Below the pieces are notes generated by a model, which was not told where the DNA came from, made no database searches, and saw only the letters and a program-made list of their open reading frames with translations. Shown piece by piece: positions 35,257 to 45,183 of a stretch of 64,000 nt of DNA (the first letter of the stretch is position 1; every line of letters starts with the position of its first letter). Made by a program: the position numbers and the translations under genes. The stretch spans positions 5,704,001 to 5,768,000 of the forward strand of contig NC_045132.1 of NCBI RefSeq assembly GCF_007655135.1, given 5' to 3'. The stretch is from Punica granatum. Taxonomy: Eukaryota; Streptophyta; Magnoliopsida; Myrtales; Lythraceae.

Positions 35257-36748
35257 TCTAGGGTGTATATGGACCCCCGCGGGCCCTTTTCCTGGACCTC
35301 TCCAAAGCGGCGTTTGCTCGTGCCAATTCCTGATCGCGCCTCTGTAGCTCAGCACGGGTCTGGGCGAGCTCTCTCTGTAGTTGGCGCTGATCAACAAGCT
35401 ACTCGTCCTTCTCTGCGACTTCTCAACGAAGACGATCTCTTTCAGCTCTGAGATGAGTGAGCTCGGCTTGGATGGCCATATTCGGAATGGGAGTTGCGCC
35501 GAGTGACCCGCCATCTCCAACTCGCGGAGAGTTGACGAGATCCTCGTGTGCTGCTGGACCCCATCGGTAGAAGCGAAGGATGTATTCTTCTGTAGCCTGG
35601 AAATCCCGCTCATCAAGGGTCGGATGCTCGGGGAAGTATGGACGCTCGGTAATCACAGTTCGCCACGCATCCAGGACCTGTTCGACGTTACTTTGGCGAT
35701 CTGCGGGTGTCTGATCCTCCCGCCAAGTATGTTCAAATCTAGTTCGCGCCGTATCCTCGGGGACCGTCTGTAAGCCACCGAGCTGCCCCACTACTCATGC
35801 CAGAAAATAAGTAGTGGACCCCGCATGACTCATGAGTAGGACTCCATAAAAATCAGGACACTTAAGGGCCATGGTTCCGGGTAGCATCCACGCGGCACGC
35901 CACTTGAAGTCCCTAGGTGCTATTTCACGAAAAATTTTGATCCACTTAGAGACCTTGCATTCTTCCACAAGCAGGAGGGGTAGCAATCGAGAAATAATTG
36001 ACTCTGGACCATTAAAATACATAATCGAGCGCACCAGACGCAGAGGGTTTGCGTGACTTTGGAGCCAAATTTGTAAAAGTATAGGGGATCCTCTTATCCT
36101 TCGGTTGCATGTTCTCAAGACGCGGTCGAGGGACCGGATGGTCTCAGCCACGAGGGCTACCTCATAACCACGCCCTCCGACCACTTAGAGGACAACGCTG
36201 GCCAAGGTCGCATCGATGAGGCTATGCGAGCGAAGGAATGAGAGGGTCCCAAAGATTAGCAATATAATAGCATGACATAAATCCTTTCGAAGAAAATCCC
36301 CCTGGACCCTATGCGCTCGGGACTCAATAAACAAGAGGAGTTTCTTGATTGCAATCTCCGTGCTGCCGGAGTATGCGAGTTCAGCATTCAAACGAGTCGT
36401 AGGAACCCCGAGTAGGCGTGAGACTAGGGTTGGTCGAGCGGTGTGGAAGTTGGGTTGTACAATGCCGTGGACAACTGCGGTTCGACCGATGAGTGTCCGG
36501 TACTCCTCGATGGTTGGCGTGAGCTCGGTACCCTATATGTTGAAGACGGCACGACTTGGGTTCCAGAATGCAATGGCGGCTTCGAGGAAATTCCAATCAA
36601 TGTGCCGAGTAGCCAGCAAAGGGATATCCCCTACGAACGCATAGATGTAACGGCGATCGACTGGGCGTAATGCTCTCCATATACGGGTAATCTCTTCGAG
36701 CGGTAGTGTGATTCTGTCGAGGCGCGGGCAAGAGACCGGGCGTGACAT
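35257..36748 (-). pseudogene. DUF7745-like ORF of the LTR element, broken by stops
   Basis: One minus-strand frame of about 495 codons stays coherent from Met at 36748 to a TAG near 35257, interrupted by five in-frame stops (near 36533, 36185, 35795, 35423 and 35399). The N-terminal third has WRALRPVDRRY, DWNFLEAAIAFWNP and LTPTIEEYRTLIG; the middle has ILLQIWLQSHANP and FKWRAAWM. This resembles the plant-specific DUF7745/plant-mobile-domain type ORF that precedes gag in some Tat-like elements, by memory. The last ~90 codons are Arg/Glu/Leu-rich with heptad spacing (coiled coil) and end in a basic tail. Function unknown; a nucleocapsid-like or regulatory role is possible but unproved. Each stop is one C-to-T change away from CAG, CAA or CGA. 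Confidence 0.72.
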
Positions 36749-37305
36749 CCCTTACCAAGATGAAAGGAAAATCGACTTAAGACTAGTCAATACAAATGGC
36801 ACCCAAATTTTGAAATTGGATGATGCATGCATGCAGAAAATAAAAATGCCCACGACTTAATGAATAGTATACATCGCACATCTCTCTCAAGAACATAAAA
36901 GATTCAAATTGGCGCGCAGGCCGACTCAAGGACTGTTGTTGGAGTCGGGTTGGAGGATGGCGTGGAGCTCCTGCAAAATGCATGGTTTTAGTACTACAGG
37001 GACCGTGATACGTAAGGATGGGGGCTCCCGACTCAAGGGTGTCAATTCCTTGAAATCGGGCGGGGATCTTTGGGAGCCTAATCGACGGTCCAACCGTGCG
37101 ACGTACCCTTACTCGGAACCCCTATCTAACCTGTGTTTCTTAAAATCGGTCGTGGGACGCGACCTATAGGTACCTGAAGCTAGTATGATATGCAATGTGC
37201 GTGCGAGAAATAAAAGTGCGTAAAGTAGATAAGCGGGAAATTGCGAAAAGCGATAAATAAACAAGCAAACAAAGAAAGCGGGAACGAGCCCGAACCCTCT
37301 AACAT

Positions 37306-37322
37306 CCCCAGTGGAGTCGTCA
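37306..37322 (-). promoter_or_regulatory. Primer-binding site for reverse transcription
   Basis: Just inside the 5' LTR, on the minus strand, the text is TGACGACTCCACTGGGG. The form TGGCGACTCCACTGGGG, complementary to an arginine tRNA 3' end, is the PBS that I associate with Tat/Ogre-type elements. One base (G to A) differs. A 3-base gap separates it from the LTR end. Confidence 0.65.
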
Positions 37323-37325
37323 AGC

Positions 37326-39050
37326 TGTGCACACCCGAATTTTGTCTCGTCGGGGCACGCATGCCCGCTCCTATGCAACGCGGCTTGGGAGTGTCCACCT
37401 TCCCGGAGACGCGCGATGGACGCACGTGAGAATGAGTCGCCACTTGCCGTTTTACGACCCGAAGGTCGAGGGCCGGCAAGTTACCCAGGTCGAGGGGTAC
37501 GAGGTACACCTAAAATGCTAAGGCAATGGTCTGTACGGAACCGAAAATTCCAAATTCGGGGGTTCTATTACGTGTGGGCCTATATCCCACACGCCCTTTC
37601 GGTACTCTAACTTGTCTAAGCTTGCCATTTTAATTTGGGGTATTTACCTAAAATGGCCTATGGTTTGCCCGTTTTGTCAAATCTATCTTATGCTTTTTTT
37701 TTGTCAAATCTATCCCATGGTTTACTTTTTGCATCAAATCTATCCCGGCGTTATATTTTCCGTCGACATCTAACGGCCGTGCTGACGTGGCGCCTACGTG
37801 GCAAGTGCGGCCCACTATCTCTCCACGTGCCACGTCAGCACAGCCGTTAGATGTTGACGGAAAAGATAACGCCGGGATAGATTTGATGCAAAAAGTAAAC
37901 CATGGGATAGATTTGACAAAAAAAAAAGCATGGGATAGATTTGACAAAACGGACAAACCATGGGCCATTTTAGGTAAAAACCCCTTTTAATTTAATTACC
38001 GCTTAATTAAGTTCCGCTCATCTTATGCGTTTTGACACCGTAAATTCGAAGAAGCACTCTGACCGTTTATTCTCCGACCGGGATTTTTACATGAATATAT
38101 GTATAATATAAAAACCTTATCTCAAAGGGTGAAAAATGGTCCCGGGACTAAACTGAAACATTTTGAAAAGTTCTTTGGGATTCTTGGAAAAATTCTGGAA
38201 AATCCAAGGACTGATTGCAAAATAGTAAAATGACCGGGACTTGATTGAAAATAATTTTGAAACTAGGATTTACCTAGTTCGGAAAGTTGAGGGGTGATTA
38301 TGTAAAAATAAAAAAAATCGTCGGACGAATCGGGTCGAATCGGATCGGGCTAGCCCGCCCGAAAGAGAAACAACCCGAAAGAGCGCTGGGCCGGACTAGG
38401 CGTGTTGGGCCTGAATGGGCTGGACCTGCGAAGAAAGAGAAATGGGTCGAGGCCCGTTAGCCGACGGGCGGTCGGGATCGCCGGGAACGGCGACGACGGC
38501 GCTGCGGGCGGCGGTTCTCGCCCCTGGACGCCGCGACGACGGCACGAGAGGGCGCGGGAGATGGCTCTGGGCACTGCTTGGGCTGCACGGTGTCCGATTT
38601 GGACTTCACTAGGGGAAAAATCGCGTTTTCCGGCGAGGGTTTTCGAAATCAATCGATCCTCTAATCGGCCAAATCGAGGGCAAATTTCTCGTTTTCTCTT
38701 ACTGGGTTTTGTTCCTCCCCCTCCGAATTGTCGATCTCTCCATTTAATTGCAATCTCTTCCCCTTTTCCGTTAAGATTTCGGCCGATTTTGGAGGAAATC
38801 GCGGAAATCCGCGATTTGGGGATCTCTGGGCCGGCGGGGATCGCGGGCAGCCGGCGAGCGCTGCCCGGCCCTGCCCGGCTTGCCTGAACATATATTTTTT
38901 TTTCTCTGGGTCGGCGGTTCACGGGCAGCCGGTCGACGCTGCTCGGCCTGCCCGAAGATTAAATTTTTTTTTTTTAAAGAAAGGATGATAAATTGGGAAA
39001 TGACAATTTTGCCCCCCCGAGAGCCGATGGACCGAAATTGGGTGCTGACA
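37326..39050 (-). repeat. 5' LTR of the 12.57-kb element (1725 bp with MITE)
   Basis: It begins (minus sense) TGTCAGCACCCAATTTCGG and ends GGGTGTGCACA. Against the 3' LTR copy it lacks about 1.29 kb in the middle: the junction near 38125 joins the CCTTATCTCAAA string directly to GGGTGAAAAATGG, whereas the other copy has about 1.3 kb between these. A 348-bp MITE is inserted near its 3' end. Family members shown in the window range from 1.4 to 4.05 kb. Confidence 0.85.
37637..37984. mobile_element. Mutator-type MITE, 348 bp, 9-bp TSD
   Basis: The 9-bp duplication TTTTAATTT is perfect (37628-37636 and 37985-37993), and the other LTR copies show the uninterrupted site GCCATTTTAATTTAATTACC. Ends read GGGGTATTTACCTAAAATGG and, from the right, GGGGTTTTTACCTAAAATGG. 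The two halves are almost complete inverted repeats with a centre at about 37810 (ACGTGGC/GCCACGT). Internal ATAGATTTG..AAA units repeat three to four times in each arm. No coding capacity. Confidence 0.93.
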
Positions 39051-39064
39051 GCTCTACTTGTAGA

Positions 39065-39892
39065 TCCAATGAAATGTTAAGATGGTATAAGATTTAGGCC
39101 TAGTCCCATGCCAACATGTTGTTTATGCATGCACCAAGGGCCAGCGTCTAGTATGGCTTCACATCCATACATTCATTCTATACATCTCTCCATGCGCTAT
39201 TGCGCCTACGCTAGTGCGTTGACTTCGAGTCTCGTTCAACATCATCTCGGCTTTGGAACCATTCTACGCGTGAGGGCAGGTGTCAAGGATCCTATAATTC
39301 CACATTGGAAAAGTAAGAGCAAACCTTGCATTTGGATTAAATACAAGTCTAGTCACTTGAAGGCCTAACGAAATGTTAAGAGCTTTGATACCACCTTAAT
39401 TTTTCAATTAATTGTTGGAACAATCTATCTTATGTATACCACTATATTTTTTATCAATTTTTTGAACTGAGAATTTTACAATGCATTTAGTAACAGAGTA
39501 TGATTATGATTTTATTGATTTTACGGGATAAAGACAAAAGTAGTTAGGAAAATTTATTATTAAATTGAAGAATAAGATAAAAAAAAGTAATGATTGTATT
39601 ATTGAATTGATGGAAAAGTAATAAATAGTTAGGAGAATTTAGTATTAAAAAATTAATTGTAATAATAGATAAGAAAAAAATATGTGAGATAATTTATTAT
39701 TAAATTGAAGAAAAAGATTAAAAAAAAGTAATGATTGTAATATTGTATTGAGGAAAAAGTAAAATGAAGTTAAATTAAACTTTACTCTGTCTCCAAACGG
39801 AGAGTTAGTCTCAAACTCTCAATTGAAGATGCAAGTTAGTAGAATTTGAGGCGACATGACTAGAAAGAAAAATGCCTCAATCAATCTGATTG
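39065..39892. other. Spacer between hAT and CACTA elements
   Basis: Sequence continuous with the left flank of the hAT element at 24103. The part at 39530-39770 contains two diverged copies of a GAAGAATAAGATAAAAAAAG/TAATGATTGTA block. No gene. Confidence 0.5.
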
Positions 39893-40030
39893 CACTACAA
39901 AAAAAGGCTCTTTCTCAACGTACTTTTTTTTCATTAATAGAAAAATGTATTGATATCAAAAACCATTACCATTTACCCTTGTATAGTACAAAACAAACTG
40001 AGAAGTCCCAGAAGTCTACCCCAAAAGTAA

Positions 40031-41020
40031 TTAGCTGTGGGCAATATCAAAAAGGTGAAATATATGCCCAGTTAGGACAAAATGTACAATCTTACATGAG
40101 AAGCGGGGGAGAACGGATAACTTCGCTTGCACATATGAAAAGATCTTTCGAACTATAACTGTTGGTGACGAGACTTGCTTTTGGTAAATCCGGGCATTTC
40201 TCACCCTCCATATGCAATATATGTAATGAGTCCATAGAGACTTGAGACAAATAACGTCAAGCTTCTTTCCACGGAGAGAGGAGATCCCGCAGAGTTCTAT
40301 ATTCCAATCGACAATGGGTTTGTTCAAGCCAACTCGAGCTAATAAACTTCTCTAAACTCCTTAAGTGACCAGACATTTAAAAAAGAGATGATCTCGAGTC
40401 GCCAACTCCATACTACAAAATTCACATTCAGCTGTAGCAAGCGAAATCCTCCATTTGAATAGCCAATCTTTTGTATCCAATCTATTATGTACACATAGCC
40501 AACTGATAAAAGAAGATCGAGGAAATTGCCCATCAAACTAAACTGCATTCCTCCATTCTATTTTTGAATCCCTAGTTCTTAAGCACTTCCAAGCATTAGC
40601 AATAAAAAATGTCTCAGATTTGTGAGGCGTCCATGTGACTCGATCATGGCTGGAGGGTTGAATTGTTGCTACTAGGTCTCGGATTAAAGCAGCTTGCAAG
40701 TCCAAGCTCCTATGCCAGTGCCAACAGCCCTCGACCAGAACCATACTAACTGTTGCATGTTCTTTGAGCAATAGAAAACATTGAAGTCCCCTAGTGCAGT
40801 AGTTAATCAATGGTCCAACTGGTAACCAGGTGTCGTACCAAAAAGACACACTCGTGTCTAGGCCAACTCTATAATGGATATAGGGAAACATTAGTGTTCT
40901 AAGCTGCATGAGTTTCCTCCAGTTCCATGAACAATCTCCAAGTAGCCGTAAAGACCAGATACTTCGGCCTTTGATTAAATATTTAGCAGCCCAAACCACC
41001 CAAAGGGATCCTGAACTCAC
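40031..41020 (-). pseudogene. LINE C-terminal zinc-binding (zf-RVT) region, degenerate
   Basis: Text includes WVVWAAKYLIKGRS, FWYDTWLPVGPL and VTWTPHKSETF, typical of the stretch between RT and the C-terminal zf-RVT domain. The final part (40339-40327 downward) gives CGISSLRGKKL and LWTHYIYCIWRVRNARI, the end of plant L1 polyproteins. Frame changes occur near 40540 and 40330. Confidence 0.75.
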
Positions 41021-41499
41021 TAGGAGAGATCACAGTTTTTTTAACACACATACCTTATTCCACAAAGTTAGATTTTTGATGCCGAGTCCTCCTTCAGTCT
41101 TTAGAAGGCATACAATTTCCCAGCTGACCTTGCCCCCACCTGTATGCTGCTCTAAGCCTTTCTAGAGGAAGGATCTGCACTTCTGCTGCACCAATTTGAT
41201 GACTTTCTTAGGAAGAATGAAATCAGAGCACCAATAGCTGGCCATGCTGAAGAGTACAGAGTTGATCAACTGCACCCTACTTGCATAAGACAAGTGTTTC
41301 ACAGACTAGCTCCTGATTTGCTTCATGATTCTCTCTATTAGAGCTTCGCAGTTCTTCGAAGAGAGTTTTTCAGAAACAAGAGGAAGCCCCAGTTATCACA
41401 CTAGAAGTGTACTATTCTTGAAACCAGAACAATTCACCAGTTCAAAAATACCTTCCTTATTAATACCTTCTGTGAAATCTCGAATTTCTTAGAATTCAA

Positions 41500-42498
41500 C
41501 TATAGACCATACCAGTTATAGAAGGTATTCAACACATCCAGAATGGCAATGATAGACTCTTTAGAGCCATTCGTGAATAAGAACAAATCATCAGCAAAAT
41601 AGAGATGGGTCAGCTTTAGAGACTTACATCTTGGGTGAAAATCGACTCTTCCTTCATCTGCAACAATATCGAAAAGGTTTGAGAAGATCATCATGGCAAG
41701 GACAAACATATAAGGGGATAAAGGATCTCTTTGTCCTAGTCCCCTCTTGCCTGCAAAGTAACCAGCTAAGGACCCATTGATGGCCATTGAAAAATAAGGT
41801 GAGGTAACGCATCCCTTGATCCACTTAAGAAATGTGGGAGGAATTCCCATGGCCTTCAGGCTGTTGAGAATGAAGTCCCAATTTAAAGAATCAAAAGCCT
41901 TCATAAGATCAATTTTGATGGCACAACGAGGGGTTATTCCTTATCTGTGGTAGTTTCTCACAAGCTCGTGAGCAAGTAAGACATTATCCGAAATTTTACT
42001 TCCCTGCACAAAAGCTGTTTGGTTCAAGCTTAGCACATCAGGAAGCACCTCTTTCAATTTGTTAGCGTGGACCTTTGTTATGCACTTGTATACCACATTG
42101 CAGCATGATATAGGGCGAAAATCCTTCGTGCGATCAGCTTTCTCCTTCTTTGGGATGAGGGCTATTATCGTAGAATTCACCTCCCTACGTAGTTCACCTG
42201 TGGAAAAGTAATGTTGTACAGCTGCAACAAAATCTTTATGGACAATTTGCCAAGCATGCTTGTGAAAATACACCATGAAGCCATCTGGGCTAAGGGACTT
42301 ATCATTCTCCATCGAGAACATGGCTGATTTAATCTCCACTTCAGTAATAGGTGACAAAACTGATTGATATTTAGCATGAGCGACCTTCCTTTTAAGAATA
42401 AAAGAAAGTTGTGCAGCCGACATCCCCACAACACGATCATCATTTCTACCCAAAAAACCCACATAAAAGTTAACTGCTTCCGCTTTAATTTCTTGCAC
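41500..42498 (-). pseudogene. LINE reverse transcriptase, degenerate
   Basis: Text in order: SPDGFMVYFHKHAWQI (the PDGF region), IIALIPKKEKA, DFRPISCCNVVYK, QTAFVQGSKISDNVLLAHEL, then after a TAA stop, MKAFDSLNWDF, GLGQRDPLSPYMF and YFADDLFLF. YFADD is the catalytic box of plant L1 RT with its two Asp residues. The stop at 41941 sits where related proteins have Gln, one C-to-T step away. The zinc-binding part follows downstream. Confidence 0.9.
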
Positions 42499-42529
42499 TC
42501 CTTCTATCTTGGCACCTGAATTAGAGTAA

Positions 42530-43690
42530 AGGACTCATATAGAGGCTCTTGCATTCATTTCCTTTACCACTCTGTAAAAGAAAGAGGTGTTATGGGCCTC
42601 CACTTTCAGCCATGCCACCCTTGACTTTTGTTTCAAGAGCTTCTCCTCCTTATCAATGACTTCTAATAGCTCTATCCTTAAGTCAATCTCCTTCATGATA
42701 ATTTCAATGGGCACACAGTCACTTTCAAGGATAAAAGCTTGAACCTTAGCAAGCTGTGTTTGCAGGTCAGCAACCTTCGCATGCACGTCCCCAAATTTAG
42801 TTCTATTAAAGTCTCTCAAGTGCCTCTTGAGATTCCTCAACTTCTTATACAAACAGCCATGGGAGTACCCTCCTGTACCCCCGACCAAACATGCTCTACA
42901 AGTTCCATGTACTCTAGATGTTTGGTCTAGAAGTGAAAAAAATTGAAAGGCTTAGGCCCAGCATTCTCTTTAGCACCGAACCTTCATATAGCAGGACTAT
43001 GATCAGAAATACTTGGTGAAAGAAATTCCACAGTTGAGGCAATATCCTGTTGAAACCACATGGCATTAACCAAAGCCTTGTCAATTTTCCTGGCTTGAAA
43101 CCCCTTTTGTCTTTTGTTGCTCCACGTGTAGTAACAACCTATAAAGGGATGATCCTTACGTTCCGTTGAGGTGATGAAATCAGCGAAGTCCCTTATACTT
43201 TGATCAATGACTATCTCCCTCTTGACTTCTTTGACCTATTCTATATCTTTAACTACATTGAAATCACCCATCAACACCCAATTGTGCCTCATACCTCCAG
43301 CTAATGCCTATAAATCATGCCATAACACCCTTTTTTCCAACAGGTCATTCAAAGCATAGACAAAAGTAATTGCAATCCAGCCCATTCCTTTGGGAACATT
43401 TAACAAAAGATAAATATATTGGCTAGATTTTTAAGTATTTGCACTTGCAAATCCTCCCGTACCATTATCCACAGTCTTCCATTGCTAGCATACTAATAAT
43501 TTTCCTCCAAGTACCAACCTTTCCATTTATCTACTATCCTTTTACAATTATTCTCCTTAACCCGTGTCTTAATGATGGCAAAAACCTCTATATCATGGTC
43601 CTTTGCAAACTTCTGGACCATTTTCTACTTAAGAAGGTCATTTAACCCTCTAATATTCTAGGAAGTAACTATCATGAAAGTAGTTTAGGA
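42530..43690 (-). pseudogene. LINE apurinic-type endonuclease region, degenerate
   Basis: From about 43675 downward the minus strand gives MIVTS, a stop where Trp is expected, then NIRGLND, the usual start of the exonuclease/endonuclease/phosphatase domain. Later text includes a GDFN-like segment around 43265 and, near 42888-42535, the linker before RT with K..LK..L...FN. The frame is broken several times. In a live element it would nick target DNA to prime reverse transcription. Confidence 0.65.
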
Positions 43691-43869
43691 GGTTTACCTC
43701 TATTGCCCATCCTCGGCTTCCTTTTACCTTGAACTTTCCGAACTGATTTCGCCACTTCCATCGCTGCACTTCTTAGTTGACTCGTATCTCCTAGCCGAGA
43801 TTCCTTTACCTCCAATTCATCATCTGAGCTAGTCGCATTGTCTCGGGTCTTCACTACCTCTGTGTCAGC

Positions 43870-44500
43870 TAGCTTGTTGTCAACCTTTAAGGATCTTCTT
43901 TAGTAGAAACTTCGCTTTTGTCCATGTTCAAGTCTCTCGATACTTCTCTTCTTTTCTCCTCCTCAATAGAGATATCAGCAGCAACATTGTAGGCTGCCTC
44001 TCCATTGTTAATGATAGCATTTTCAACAACCTTTACTGCAACAAACTGTATAGAGGAGTCCATTTCAACATTTACAGCAACCTTCACTGGAACAGACTGT
44101 ACAAAAGTGTCCATTTCAGGTAGTCCCTCCATAACAGCCTTAGGAGCAGTCGAAATAATCAATTCTTGTGGTGCTACCGAGCCTTCTACTAGTGCCAGGA
44201 GTCCTAGTGCCAACTCTGCAGGTGCTGCTTCTGGTGTATCGCTACATCTATGCCCGAAGACTTTGTAGTGATCACACTTCTCTGGTAACCAAGGAGCATC
44301 TATTAGGACCTTCACCATGTATTCGTTACCCAAATTAACATTCAAAACATCCGAGACTTCCTTTTCAACCTCTACCTCTATATAGACCTTTGCATAGTCC
44401 AATCTCGAGTGAATAGCAGTAGCTTTGTCCATGTATAGCGGCTTGCCATTAGCAATCGCTAGATAGCTAATGCCTTTAGGGTGGAAATACTAAAGCAGGA
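43870..44500 (-). pseudogene. LINE ORF1-like nucleic-acid-binding protein, degenerate
   Basis: The best frame (181 codons from 44432) contains PLYMDKAT-like text upstream (out of the called frame), RLDYAKVYIEVEV, and PWLPEKCDHYKVFGHRC. In plant L1 elements a DUF4283 domain is followed by a CCHC knuckle of the form CxHCKxxGH. Here the second Cys is Tyr, so one zinc ligand is gone. The C-terminal part is low-complexity Val/Ala/Glu text. It would bind the element's RNA in a live copy. Confidence 0.7.
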
Positions 44501-45183
44501 TTCTTCGCAATTGCACCTATATTGGCATTTTCTTCAAGCTCAATTCCTCAGTGAATTCCGAACTCTACCTCTGTAGAATCAAAAATTTCTGCTCTATATG
44601 CCACGGCCCCATTTCTAAAACCCACATCATGATGACCTTGTTTGGGAACTGAAAGATAAACAAAGAGTCCATTGTACTTACCATCACTTTCGCCTATTTC
44701 CCCCAAAATTTGTTAACGACAAAGATAATCCTCCCGAAATCGGGAGCCTTGCCCAAAAACCTCCCAACTAGAGTATAACACCATTGCTTAATCCCAATCT
44801 GCAGGAACTCCGACGGGGTTTTCACGTTGTGCTCGACACCTTCAAAGAACTCCAAACTTTAATTTACCATGGGGAAGACTTTCCTCTAGTTTAACGGGTC
44901 TTTTGAAGCCGATTTCTCACTGGAACAGATTGTGAAAGACTTTGGACAAATTTTGTTATCGATTGCGAAGCCAAGTCCGCCATTTCCGAGGCTAATTTGG
45001 CTTCTCCATAGGCCTCACGGTGGCAGAACCCTAACCAGAGTGTCACAGAGGAGTTCATCCAACGGCTGAGTTGAGAAAATGGTGGTCACATGCGAGATTC
45101 CATCCTCACGTGCACGCTAGCCTGCTAGCAAGCATAAAGAGCAAATACGTACACTACATCCTCCCCCTTCTCAACGTACTTTT

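Larger units (their letters stand above)
26482..39050 (-). mobile_element. 12.57-kb non-autonomous LTR retrotransposon (Tat/Ogre-like)
   Basis: On the minus strand it runs from TGTCAGCACCC (right end, 39050) to GCGCACA (left end, 26482). The duplication GCTC(T) lies outside both ends (26478-26481 and 39051-39054), so it inserted as one unit, within the last bases of the hAT element. Order in its own sense: 5' LTR with a nested MITE, PBS, one broken DUF7745-like ORF, a hairpin repeat array, non-coding spacer, two more arrays separated by a foreign gypsy tail, then a shortened 3' LTR. I find no protease, RT, RNase H or integrase. It therefore needs proteins from a relative. The long LTRs, arginine-type PBS and 3' repeats suggest the Tat/Ogre group of Ty3/gypsy, by inference. 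Confidence 0.82.
39928..45167 (-). mobile_element. LINE (L1-type) retrotransposon, 5.24 kb, 16-bp TSD
   Basis: The 16-bp duplication TTCTCAACGTACTTTT flanks it exactly (39912-39927 and 45168-45183). The T run at the left end is its poly(A) tail read on the plus strand. In minus sense it has an ORF1-like part with a zinc-knuckle remnant, an endonuclease part, a reverse transcriptase with the YFADD box and a C-terminal zinc-binding region. All are interrupted by stops and frameshifts, so the copy is dead although nearly full length. Confidence 0.93.
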
